Shown one piece after another: positions 54,091-63,738 of a DNA stretch of 64,000 nt. The notes below the pieces were generated by a model, which ran no database searches, was not told the origin of the DNA, and saw nothing but the letters and a program-made list of their open reading frames with translations. The DNA comes from Chaetoceros tenuissimus (Eukaryota; Bacillariophyta; Thalassiosirophyceae; Chaetocerotales; Chaetocerotaceae), in the NCBI GenBank assembly GCA_021927905.1, contig BLLK01000058.1, positions 1,116,001 through 1,180,000 of the forward strand. Reading direction: 5' to 3'. Both the position numbers and the translations under genes were made by a program. Each line of letters opens with the position of its first letter. The first letter of the stretch is position 1.

Positions 54091-54506
54091 GGTATCTAAC
54101 TAAGTGTCTTTATATAAGCAAAAGTATTTCTACTAGTCCACTTTGGTTGCAAGTGGGAAATGGACTGATGAGGTTGATAAGTAGTGCAGTTGTTATTGTT
54201 GCTGCTGCCAATGGCAAAGCTTGCATTGCATGAATGTGACTGAAAGTGTTTGTACGTACTAGTCTCGTATCATTTTTGTGGGATTCGCTTTCTTGTATGT
54301 TTAAATCTGCTATCCAATCGGATTGGGTCTGAAATATGAATGAAAATATCGAAAAAATAAATTACTTGAATGGAAATAATGATGGCATTGATAAATAAGT
54401 AAGTTTATTCCATATTAAGATAAATAAATAATATTCAAATAGCTAGCTAGCAAAAAGTAGTGAACCATGCCTCTCTCAGTCCATTCATTTATGTTGTTTC
54501 TTTCTT
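54091..54506. other. Intergenic stretch between AP-2 alpha and a membrane protein gene
   Basis: A 416-base AT-rich stretch carrying the AP-2 alpha promoter and the 3' flank of the next minus-strand gene. No gene or repeat was recognised. Confidence 0.45.
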
Positions 54507-55920
54507 TCAACGAAAACGTCTTCTTCGATCATCATATTCATTGTTCATACCCCTCTGAATGACCTTCATCACCATTTTAAATGTACGATAAATCTCAACC
54601 ATTTCAGGAGGAGGACGATTCTGTTCCCTCACAGCTCTTGCGTGTACCAATGATCGAACCACCAGAAACAAGATATAAAACAAGACTATAAACACCAATG
54701 GTCGACGGAAATACAATGCAGCCCTTTCTTTCGTTGCATAAATCTTTTCACATTCTGACATGTTGCGTGACCAAAATGATTCATCACCCATATGCGTCAC
54801 CTGTGCACAAATTAGTGCTAGCGATTGACCTTCCCAACCTATAATCGCTGGACCATTTCTATACAATTCTCTCAATGGATAATCGACAAAAGATTCCAAT
54901 ACTTGAAATGGAAGATTGACAATGAATGCCATTGCAACCTCCATATATTCCATCAATTGATCCATCAATGCGTTTACATCCCTTCCTGTTGAGAATTTGT
55001 ATGCAACATAGGATGTAATAATGACATACAAGAGTAATTCACGATATAATCCTGCGGAAGATGTCTTTTGTACTTTTTGAGAGTAGACATCTCGGGGTGA
55101 TCTTCTAGGTACTCGAAACATGTCATTTTCGTATAAATGACAATCACGAAGTAGAATCGAAAGTGGTACAAATAAATTATCTCGTTCTCGAAACATTCCC
55201 TAGAGTGAGTGACATGGACTCGTTAGAAACATTTAAATAGAGTAGAAATGCACACCAGATCTATATATGTAGACTTACAGCTATCCGTGACCAATTGATG
55301 AAACTTTCAGACCCTGACCAACATTCCATAAGTTTATTTCCTTCTGCAGGGGTTAATGCTGCATGTGCAATACTTTGAGCAAGATCTTCTTGCATCATTC
55401 CAGGATAGACCAATATTCTTATTCTTTCACCTCGAAGTGATCTAATATTTAGTGTAGCCATTTCATATTCTTCTTCGTTTTCATTGTGATTTGGAATTGG
55501 CATAGGAGCAATGATTGGTTGTTGTTGCTGCTGTTGCTGTAGGATGGGTGCTTGTGCTCGTTGTACAGGTACAGGTTGTAAAATTTGCGGCTGAGGCAAA
55601 GGTTCCGGTTCTTGTTGAGGTTCAGGTGCAGTTTCTGCTTCCAGTTGTAAATCCTGCTGCAACTGAACTTGAGGCTGAAGAGGCTGAGGTTGTTCCACTG
55701 TTTCTTCATGATCGTCCACGATGGGCTCTTCGACAACCTCTTCAATGATTGGTTCTTCCACGGCCACAAAATCGTCGTCGCTCTTTTCTTCAGACGCAGC
55801 AAGCCGTTCTGATCGACGTCTACGAGGAGGTGGAGGAGGCGGTGGTGGTGAGGGACGGTTCATTTTTATAGAACTATGAAAGAGTGGAGGGAGTCGTTTT
55901 TGAGTGTGAAAGGTGGACAA
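54507..55920 (-). CDS. Unknown Pro/Gln-rich membrane protein with two predicted spans
   Basis: Two exons (55279-55920 and 54507-55199) with a 79-base intron give 444 residues; a second in-frame ATG at 55863 would give 425. The N-terminal 160 residues are low-complexity, with a run of eight prolines, acidic EE/EP repeats and a Gln run. Residues about 155-215 (MATLNIRSLRGERIRILVYP onward) look like a compact domain, possibly ubiquitin-like, but this is weak. The C-terminal exon carries two hydrophobic spans, LLLYVIITSYVAYKF and PLVFIVLFYILFLVVRSLV, and ends in a basic tail. No family is recognised. An ER or Golgi membrane adaptor is possible. Confidence 0.65.
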
Positions 55921-56202
55921 GTTGGTATTTAGCAGAGAGAGCAGTTAGAAATCTTTGCCAATGCTTTTGCATTTATTTTATCTAAGTGCGTCATACTGTG
56001 GTAAGTACATACGTATATGAAACAAATAAGGAAGGGAAAGAAAGAGAGAAGCAAGTTTTTGGCGAGTGACATGCAAAAGACGCGATCGCATTGGGCATTC
56101 ATGCACATCTTATAGATTTTCTTTCATATTTACACATCATCCATCGTATTCTGCTTCAACAATAGCGAATGAGAGTTAGGAAACATCAAAAGTAAATTTG
56201 CA

Positions 56203-57984
56203 ATGAGCAATAGAGGAACAGCCATGGGGTGTAATGGTGCCAAAGGAAACATACTACTCGTGTTTGTAGCATGTGTACTTGCATCTCTCACCACTATTTT
56301 CATGACTTCCACGAATGTGCCTTATTTCCGAGATGCAATGAATAACTCAATACTAAATTTTAACCTACGACAGGATAATACTGATGATGATGTTATGCAA
56401 AAAGAGTACAAAGCTGCAATTGAACATAAACAGAAAAGTAACAATGGAGATGAACAAGATGATGATGATGTGAAACCAAGTCTTGCAAAAGAAAAGATAT
56501 CTGTGGATCCAGAAAAGGAAGAAATACAAGATGATAGTCAAGATGATATATTAGATCCACGGCAAATGAATGTTATAGTTTTATTTCCGGATGATTGGCG
56601 ATGGAACTCGATTGGGAAAGAAAATACACTCATCAAGACTCCTTTTCTGGATAGCCTCGCAGATGAAGGAATGCGGTTTCGAGAAAATGCAGTGACGACG
56701 AGCATTTGTTGGCAATCTCGAGCTACTTTGTTTTCAGGTCAATGGGCAAGTCGGCATCAGAGTTATAAATTGAAATGTCCACATTTTGCAAGAGGTACCC
56801 ATTGGAATCATAGCTGGCCTGCAATCATGCAAAGGAATGGATATTATACAGGACATATTGGTAAATGGCAGTATCACTCAAACAATGATAATAGATTTGA
56901 TTGGTCGAGCTACTTTGAGGGGAAACATGTATTTCGTAAAAATGGAAAAGATATTGCAGCAGAAGATTTTGCAAAGAATGAAACAATACGGTTTTTGAGA
57001 GAGAGGCCGAAGGACAAACCTTTTGCTGCAACTGTTGCCTTTTATCCACCCAAGCCTGTAGGAAATAGCAATGTTCCTGGAGGTCAATGGACACCCAAAA
57101 AGGAAGTGAGAGCTCAATACAATGACACAGTTGTCCCTGAACCATATAATCACACTGAAGCATTCAAATTGTTACCAGAATTTCTACAACATGAACGGAC
57201 TGCAGCAAGAGCACGATGGAAGTTTCGATATTCTACTCCTCATCACTATCAAGAAGCAATGAAGAATATATATGCACTTATTACTCAAGTAGACCAAGCA
57301 TGTAGAGAGATTGTCGATGAAATTAAAAAGCAAGGATTGTACAATAATACCATGATCATTTTCTCTACGGATAATGGAATGTTTCATAGTGCACACGGAT
57401 TGGCGGGGAAGTGGTATCCGTATTCTGAGAGTATCAAAGTTCCTCTCATTATCTATGATCCAAGAATGCCCAAAGAAAAGGTGGGGAAAGTGGATGATTC
57501 ATTTACATTGAATGTTGACTTGGCTGAAACAATTTTGGGAGCAGCAGGATTGAAACCTGATAAAGTTATGCAAGGTAGAGACATATCTGATTTATACCTT
57601 CCAAAAATAAGAAATGGAAAGACGATACTAGAGCGTAAGCCTTGGCGGGATGAGTTCTTTTACGAATTTACATTTATGAATGATGCATTTATACCATCTA
57701 GCAACGCCCTTGTAAGAAAGAGGTGGAAGCTCATAGATTGGTACAACCATAACCAAACGCAATTGTTTGATTTAGAAAATGACCCTCTTGAGTTGAAAGA
57801 CGTGAAAGATGATCCTGCAAATGTGAATATTATGAATGAAATGAAGAAACGGCTTATTGAGTTGAGAGAAAGTTTACGGGAAAAGGAGAAGGAGTGTGGT
57901 AGAGGTGACTACGGTCCGACCTCAATTGACCCTGATCTTTTGGTTGTTGCAAATATAACTAATGTTACAAAAGCAAATCGGTAG
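56203..57984 (+). CDS. Membrane-anchored sulfatase
   Basis: A single exon of 593 residues; ATG at 56224 is an alternative start. A short cytoplasmic tail is followed by a membrane anchor (about 12-30, LLVFVACVLASLTTIFM). The luminal part begins with an acidic stem to about 118. The sulfatase domain starts at MNVIVLFPDDWRWNSIG and carries the active-site segment SICWQSRATLFSGQ with Cys169, which would be converted to formylglycine. The motif is C-x-Q-S-R instead of the common C-x-P-S-R. Later motifs are HIGKWQYH, IIFSTDNGMFHSAHG and LAGKWYPYSESIKVPL. It would cleave sulfate esters, probably from sulfated glycans in the secretory pathway. Confidence 0.9.
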   Translation: MSNRGTAMGCNGAKGNILLVFVACVLASLTTIFMTSTNVPYFRDAMNNSILNFNLRQDNTDDDVMQKEYKAAIEHKQKSNNGDEQDDDDVKPSLAKEKISVDPEKEEIQDDSQDDILDPRQMNVIVLFPDDWRWNSIGKENTLIKTPFLDSLADEGMRFRENAVTTSICWQSRATLFSGQWASRHQSYKLKCPHFARGTHWNHSWPAIMQRNGYYTGHIGKWQYHSNNDNRFDWSSYFEGKHVFRKNGKDIAAEDFAKNETIRFLRERPKDKPFAATVAFYPPKPVGNSNVPGGQWTPKKEVRAQYNDTVVPEPYNHTEAFKLLPEFLQHERTAARARWKFRYSTPHHYQEAMKNIYALITQVDQACREIVDEIKKQGLYNNTMIIFSTDNGMFHSAHGLAGKWYPYSESIKVPLIIYDPRMPKEKVGKVDDSFTLNVDLAETILGAAGLKPDKVMQGRDISDLYLPKIRNGKTILERKPWRDEFFYEFTFMNDAFIPSSNALVRKRWKLIDWYNHNQTQLFDLENDPLELKDVKDDPANVNIMNEMKKRLIELRESLREKEKECGRGDYGPTSIDPDLLVVANITNVTKANR

Positions 57985-58596
57985 TGCATAAGTTTACTTA
58001 TAATAACTCGCTTGGTTATAAATATCTGTCACATGGAATGTTTTAATTTTTATTTATAGGGAAGCAATGAAAGTCAAAATGTACAGCTATTGTGTTTCAT
58101 ATCAACGTAAGGTGAACGGAAAAGAAAACCATCGACTCCCTGATCAAGAGCCAATTGTGCTTCTTCGCTTGAAGAAAGAAGGGTCCTGAGCAGAAAATAT
58201 ACTCTTGGAAAGGATTTTGAAAGGAGATAATTCAACACTCTGCAGTAGCTGCCTCGTTGTTAAGAAATCCACACTTGGCTCAAAAACATCAATGATGATG
58301 AAGAGTACATAGAGTTTGCTACTCTTTCATATTTATTAGGCATGTTAGCCTATGAAGAAAAATTACATAAGGTATGTTAGCTTCAAATTATTTGGATTAG
58401 ACCTCTCTTACAAGACTTGACTCCGACTTTAACTTTTGAAGGTCCATTCCCATCTTTTCAAAAGAATATTATTGCTCTCAAACGTGATGTCTCGCGCCAC
58501 TACACAAATAGGAGAAAGAGGTATTAAAGTAGATCTACAAAAGTTCATCAAAGAGCAATCAAATAAGCAAAACCTTTGCATAAAGAATATAGAATC
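57985..58596. other. Intergenic stretch upstream of the ankyrin-like gene
   Basis: A 612-base stretch. On the minus strand around 58140-58330 there is an open segment (FIIIDVFEPSVDFL) resembling one at 60240-60290 (IVVEVLYLGIDFLK), so both may be remnants of one old coding sequence. Nothing functional was recognised. The promoter of the gene at 58597 must lie here. Confidence 0.35.
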
Positions 58597-59862
58597 ATGA
58601 CAGTCAAAGAAGCCGTTGAAAAGCATGAGAATCTCATTTCTAGAATTAAAACGGTTATTGTACCTCTACAAACGAGGAAATTATGGAATGATGATAGATT
58701 CTTTTACGAAGTAGAGGATTTGATGACCTCTGGTAACCTTTGCGAAGAAGGAATTTCTGATATTGTTGCTAATGCTCTCTTCTACTTAAAAACGTCACAA
58801 CCAGAAGTTGAACACGTTAAGAAACTTGTAAAGGCATTTCCTGAAGCATTGGAATACAGAAACTTTGCTGGTCTCCTTCCTATTGAGTACCTTACTATCT
58901 ACTCAAGAGAGGAAAGTGGTAAATATGGCAGCAAATATATTTCAACCCTTGCACTCGAAGGCATTAAGCACAATTTCGATGGAGAAAACATGCGTGGTGG
59001 GCTACTTTGTGAATCTTTTGGGGTGAACATGATTCAACGCTTATCAATGTTTTGTACTGTTCATAATCACTATTTTATAGCACTCAAAGATCTCCGTTAT
59101 CATGAGCTCCTAATGAGAAAAGATATCGTTGATTATAGCTTGCTTTTTTTCTCATGTATTGGTATGAGTTCTCGATTACCTTTTCAATATTTGATAAAAT
59201 GGCATCCAGAGGCACTTGTCAAGACTTCAGTCAGGGGTGTACCGTTAGTTCATGCAATCATGAAGTACAAACACAGAGAGGGAACTCAATCCAGGAGAGA
59301 AAGCTTTAAACGATTTTTGAAGTATTCTTTGCCATACTTCAAACACTTGCTTTTCCTTAAAGACAACGAAAACAGAACTGCCCTCAAACAAGCTTTCGAC
59401 AGGTTTGGGAAAACAGAAACCATGGCAATCTTAAGAGAGGTAATCGAAGAGGAAGCTGCGTATCCAATCCTCCATCTAGTCATTATACATCAGCCCAAGT
59501 ACTATAACCTCTTTCTACAATGGTTTCCATACATGTATCATCTTCGTGATGAAAACGGACGAACAGCTACTCAAGTCATGCTTTCCATGAATAGAGACTT
59601 TCTCCAAGAAAATCCTACTTGTTGGGTCAACCAAAGCACAGATCAGCTGGAAGAGAAAGATCCGAAAACTACTCTGAGACCTTTCGCATCAGTAGCATAT
59701 GGGATGTTAGGAGATCTAGATTTATCTTATCAGATCCTACGTAAGCATCCATCGGTCATCGATGTGATTCTAGAACAAAGAGACAATGCAGCAGATGCAA
59801 GTAATGAGAGGAAGAGGAATGCGGGAGAAAATCTTGAGCATGACAAGAAGAAAAAGAAATAG
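58597..59862 (+). CDS. Ankyrin-like helical repeat protein, diatom family
   Basis: A single exon of 421 residues from the ATG at 58597 (MTVKEAVEKHENLISRIK). Most of the chain consists of loosely ankyrin-like helix pairs, such as VKKLVKAFPEALEYRNFAGL, FQYLIKWHPEALVKTSVRG and LVIIHQPKYYNLFLQWFP. The pattern of a helix, a hydrophobic pair and a short loop with P-E-A-L recurs. The C-terminus is Lys/Arg-rich (KRKRN...KKKKK), a likely nuclear signal. I associate this style of protein with a family expanded in some centric diatoms. No catalytic motif is seen. A relic of a related gene lies at 60287-60532. Confidence 0.7.
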   Translation: MTVKEAVEKHENLISRIKTVIVPLQTRKLWNDDRFFYEVEDLMTSGNLCEEGISDIVANALFYLKTSQPEVEHVKKLVKAFPEALEYRNFAGLLPIEYLTIYSREESGKYGSKYISTLALEGIKHNFDGENMRGGLLCESFGVNMIQRLSMFCTVHNHYFIALKDLRYHELLMRKDIVDYSLLFFSCIGMSSRLPFQYLIKWHPEALVKTSVRGVPLVHAIMKYKHREGTQSRRESFKRFLKYSLPYFKHLLFLKDNENRTALKQAFDRFGKTETMAILREVIEEEAAYPILHLVIIHQPKYYNLFLQWFPYMYHLRDENGRTATQVMLSMNRDFLQENPTCWVNQSTDQLEEKDPKTTLRPFASVAYGMLGDLDLSYQILRKHPSVIDVILEQRDNAADASNERKRNAGENLEHDKKKKK

Positions 59863-60286
59863 ACATGAAACAATGATTCTGAGATCCTCTGGCAACAAAT
59901 ATATCATGAGGAAAGAAGGAAATATTTCGATCCTGTTTTCCTATTAGATGTTGTGATATTTATACATCATCAAGGACAAGTTATCTCTTTATTAACTATC
60001 TAACAAAGTAGGAGATAATTCATAAATGTTTGACTGAATAACATAAGCAACCTTTACTCGCGATCTGCCACTGTGCTCATACAATTTCTTCGTGTATGTA
60101 TCTATACGATTATCCTGAATCTCATACCTCCTTATTTCCTAACTCAATCCTTCTTTTCAGGAAGAGCAGGACCCATATTCAAATCTTTTCCAAAGACTAC
60201 AGCTGTAACCCAATGAGGCTTCTTGTTCTGACTTACGAATGATCGTCTTCAAGAAATCAATGCCTAGATAAAGCACTTCAACAACG
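59863..60286. other. Intergenic stretch with a minus-strand coding-like fragment
   Basis: At about 60144-60233 the minus strand reads QNKKPHWVTAVVFGKDLNM and then GPALPEKKD before a stop, preceded by a possible CAG acceptor. It looks like the C-terminal exon of an unidentified protein or a remnant of one. The remaining bases show nothing recognisable. Confidence 0.35.
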
Positions 60287-60532
60287 ATGATAAGAATTGT
60301 TTTGCAAAGAGTCTACTGCTCCTTCCAACCTTCATTGGAAATGATTCTTGATGTAGTGAAGGGCAAAGGAGGACCAAGAGCATCCGAATTAAAGAATAGC
60401 ATTGGCGTCACTCCGTCAAGATACCTAAAGGAAAACCTGCACGCCGAGCTCACTGAGAAGGAGATTGCCGAAAAATACGTAATGGAGGTGATGGGAGAGC
60501 TGTGCGTGGATGAAAAATTTCTCCTATTTTGA
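60287..60532 (+). pseudogene. Tail fragment of an ankyrin-like family gene
   Basis: About 81 codons remain, containing PSLEMILDVVKGKGGPRAS, GVTPSRYLKENLHAELTEKE and VMEVMGEL. These resemble the conserved C-terminal end of the diatom ankyrin-like family. The upstream repeat region that normally precedes this tail is missing, so it is read as a 5'-truncated relic. It lies downstream of the intact family member at 58597 in the same orientation, which suggests an old tandem duplicate. The alternative is a short independent gene, which seems less likely. Confidence 0.55.
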
Positions 60533-61711
60533 TCTGTCTCTATTTATTTCTATAAAAGAACAACTCTTGATATTGAATAGCTAGGTACTTGCGAATGTTC
60601 TTGATCGATTCGATTCACTTGAATTTATCTAGTCAATTTATTAAATCACATCTGCAGCGAACCAAACAAATACTCTGTTGCTGCCATACATGTGGAATAA
60701 AGGACAGAAACGCTACTAGTAGCACTGTGATGAGCGATGGAACATGTGGAGCATCTGAACCTGCCGAACCTGGAGCCGATGCACTTTTGCGAACTTTACT
60801 CTAAGGTGCTTTATTTCTCTTTGGAGCTTTAACTTACTACTCTTTGCTGGCCTCGACAACTTTTTCGCATCGAGACAGTCCGTAACCAACAAAAAATTAT
60901 GATATGCAAAATTTGCAAAACCATAGAATCTTATCCAATTTTGAAAGATGCCAATGAAGTCATAAATCATTTGGAAACAACAACCGCAACCTGTTCCTGG
61001 TCATACAGCTTAATTGATAAAGGTCTTTATGATTCTTCATTTGTAGCTCTAGTAACTCGTACTTCGTAGAAATTATGAGAATGAGATGGAAGAACTGATA
61101 CTGTGAAAATCTGACCTAGGAAGGGGACGAAACTGAAATTTGTATGCATCTTCAACTTTAATCAGTTAATTATTGTTCCTTCAACAAATATGCATGGAGC
61201 GGTAGATCTTCCACAAATTCTTCCTAATGTGCTGCAAGACCCTGTGCTGCCAACACTCGTAACTTTTATCTAGAGATGAATGATATTTTTTACGCAAAAA
61301 TAACATATTTGAAAGCTATCAAAGCATACAAGCTCCCTAGCCTCCACTTGACTTCCCCTATGGTATCACTATCACACGAAGAAGCTGACATTTCGCCTCG
61401 AGTATATTTAAACTTACTACTGAAAAGTCATGCAATCTTTGTTTCGATTTTTGAGTTTCTCTCCTGCGTAGATTATAAACAGTCATATATTCTTTTGAGC
61501 AATCACCTTGCAACTGAGATTTCAAGAGTATTCGCCAGACACGTTCCAATGCCTGTTATCTTTGATTCTGCACTCTCATTATAATCATTCAAATTTCAGA
61601 AGCAGAAAAAGAAGACACTCTCAAACCAGACTTTGATGAGAAGCATATCAATCACTACATCCAATCAGTCTTCATCGATAGTAACTTTGATGTAGGTAGG
61701 ATCCAGACACA
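60533..61711. other. Intergenic stretch with scattered coding-like fragments
   Basis: This 1.18-kb stretch holds small open pieces on the plus strand: 60899-61069 (starts MICKICKTIESYPILKD, 56 codons), 61276-61584 (starts MNDIFYAKITYLKAIKAYK, 102 codons) and 61603-61723, which follows a TTTCAG acceptor-like site and reads AEKEDTLKPDFDEKHINHYI. None matches a family I recognise. They may be relics of genes or exons of one degraded gene. Confidence 0.35.
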
Positions 61712-62391
61712 TCAACTAAAATGAACAACACTGCCAAGGTCTACTACCTTTGCAATGACCTCATCCTCACTCTTTTCCTCCTTCACCTTCTTCATGGCTT
61801 CGAGTACCCCTCCACGGATATCATCCCACTGACAACAGAGTAAATCCTTTTCAAGGGAGCTTAACTGATTGGTCCTATAACTCCAGCCACCATTCATGAA
61901 TTTCTCCACAATTTGATGAGGATACAGTTGTTGTCCCTTGATTTTCTTCACTTTCGTGTTGAGGATAGCTTCACGAAGTCTCTTCCTACACTTGACTCTA
62001 TCCTCTACATCAGGATGACGGTTCCCAGTCTCGTCTTCGTCAGGTCCAGGTGCACGCTTCAATTTCTCATTGAGAAACGCCTTTCTATGCTTCATCATAG
62101 ACAAGGAAGGTACACGAGAGAAGTCAATATCCCCGAACCTATTGGTACTCATCATCTATTCAGGACACTTCAATACCTTGGACAGTCTTGCAACAAGCTT
62201 TCGATAGTCTTTTTTGGTGTCAAACTATCTGGAAATGTATGCTTTGCAAGAGCTGAAGCTTGCTTCATGTACTGACTTGACTCACGAGGAATCCATTTAG
62301 CAAGCAAAGAAATCTTCATACTGTCACTTCCTTCTGCCTCAAGAGCCCGTTGGTCCTTCATTAGCTGCTCTGAGCATAGATCCAATATCAC
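61712..62391 (-). pseudogene. DUF2828-family gene fragment
   Basis: Two minus-strand pieces in different frames (62170-62391 and 61712-62155) together resemble the middle of DUF2828 proteins. The first has ISLLAKWIPRESSQYMKQAS. The second has FGDIDFSRVPSLSMMKHRKA, QLYPHQIVEKFMNGG and a QWDDIRG segment. Between them the sequence expected in the family is missing, and a frameshift of two bases separates the frames. The C-terminal VWA-like half that carries DVSGSM in intact members is absent; the frame stops after VVDLGSVVHFS. It is a degraded host gene piece. Confidence 0.7.
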
Positions 62392-62432
62392 TCTTTGAAT
62401 TCTATTTTTCTGACCGAGACTTTGAATTTACA

Positions 62433-62888
62433 GTGGAGAACAAGGCCAAGGCACGGAAACAAGCCGAAAATAAGGCAAAACAACTAGAAAATGCCCAGAA
62501 ACAAAAGATAGCTGCAAAGGCTGCAGGTACAGCCGAGGACAAACCAAAGAAAAAATCAAAAGGGCGTGGTGCTAAGCAAAGAGAGAGAAAGCGTAAGATG
62601 AGAGCTGAGGGGCTCTTGGACGATAATGGAAATAAGATTGAGCCTGAGCAAAATACCAATAAAAAACAGAAACAGTCAGAAGAACCTGTCGAAAGTAAGC
62701 CATCGACAAAGAAGAAGGCTGTGAAACCAAAGAAGAAACCAAAGAAGGTAGATAAGGAAGAAAAGAAATTTGAGGATATGGTGCAATCTTATAAGAATAC
62801 TTTTGCAGGTATCTCCGAAAAGACTGAGATAAAGGAACCCGAAAATCCAAGGAAAGATATTTCCAAGAAACGATGGTTTGAGGAGTAA
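62433..62888 (+). CDS. Lys-rich C-terminal exon of a nucleolar-type protein, 5' part not seen
   Basis: About 151 residues, opening at an acceptor-like site (TTTGAATTTACAG just before the frame) and without a credible ATG. The chain is very rich in Lys and Ala (KAKARKQAENKAKQLENAQK). It ends FEDMVQSYKNTFAGISEKTE followed by KKRWFEE. This end resembles the C-terminal tail of RBM28/Nop4-type nucleolar RNA-binding proteins, an assignment of modest certainty. No RRM-coding exon was found directly upstream, where the DUF2828 relic lies on the other strand. It may be a detached terminal exon or the end of a gene with distant exons. Confidence 0.5.
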   Translation: MENKAKARKQAENKAKQLENAQKQKIAAKAAGTAEDKPKKKSKGRGAKQRERKRKMRAEGLLDDNGNKIEPEQNTNKKQKQSEEPVESKPSTKKKAVKPKKKPKKVDKEEKKFEDMVQSYKNTFAGISEKTEIKEPENPRKDISKKRWFEE

Positions 62889-63042
62889 ACATATCACTCG
62901 TTGTTGGAATTGTAGTAATTTTTAAATCGTGATGTTATGTATTTGTCTTTAAAACTAGATTCCATGGGTAATATGGTTCCTTTTCTTCTCCTTTTACGTA
63001 CTTGCCCAATGCGTAAGCTCGTACGTCAGTTATTTTAGCCAC

Positions 63043-63738
63043 ATGTGTCAAATCTGGAACCAAGCCGCCATCTCAAACGAAACAGAAAACAACGGAATTG
63101 ATGAGCAGTCAACAAACACTTCTTCTCATAAAGCTTTAAGTAAAGCACTATTGAGGATGAAGTTTACAATTCTCAGGCTCATTGCAGGCTCACCTGCATC
63201 GCGCTCCCCCCTTGCTGCTAGCAGTGAGGATGAAAAGTCAAGCTCTCCAGAGAGCCCTCCGGCTCAAGGATTGCTTGCAAGGTATCTCCCTTCTGTATTC
63301 TCATTCAGAAGGAGTTCCGACTCCGATGTCGACTGTGCTGATAGCACCTCGGCTTCTGGAAGCACGGAAGGAACCGACGGATGTACCAACACTGGTGGAA
63401 ATGCTACTGCTGAACGCAGAGCTTCTTCCAGAGCATCCAATCGTCCTTCCTCCCGGTCTGTGAGATTTACACTCCCTAAAAAAGGTGAGCACCGTGAATT
63501 TCCAAAAGCAGAACCGGGCGTTGCCGATACTCGCTGGTGGCTGGATGAATCTCTTGGAGATCTTCCGAAGAAATCAGCTGAGATGAGTCCACCCTCCCGT
63601 GGAATCATCAAGAAGGCAACTAGTTCGTCTTGTAGAGAACCACTCGGATCTGGCTACTTCATTGTAGGCGGTCGCATTCGTCGGTACTCTCATCGCTTGC
63701 AACAGAAGGCTCTGAAGGAAGCTTCTAAGTCTATCTAG
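63043..63738 (+). CDS. Ser-rich protein of unknown function
   Basis: A single open frame of 231 residues. The middle is rich in Ser, Pro, Thr and Gly (SPASRSPLAASSEDEKSSSP). A short conserved-looking core reads RSVRFTLPKKGEHREFPKAE, GVADTRWWLDESLGDLP and GYFIVGGRIRRYSHRLQQK. Base composition is more GC-rich than its neighbours. No family is recognised. The start may be a later ATG (63159, MKFTILRLIAG). A regulatory, largely disordered protein is a reasonable guess and nothing more. Confidence 0.5.
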   Translation: MCQIWNQAAISNETENNGIDEQSTNTSSHKALSKALLRMKFTILRLIAGSPASRSPLAASSEDEKSSSPESPPAQGLLARYLPSVFSFRRSSDSDVDCADSTSASGSTEGTDGCTNTGGNATAERRASSRASNRPSSRSVRFTLPKKGEHREFPKAEPGVADTRWWLDESLGDLPKKSAEMSPPSRGIIKKATSSSCREPLGSGYFIVGGRIRRYSHRLQQKALKEASKSI

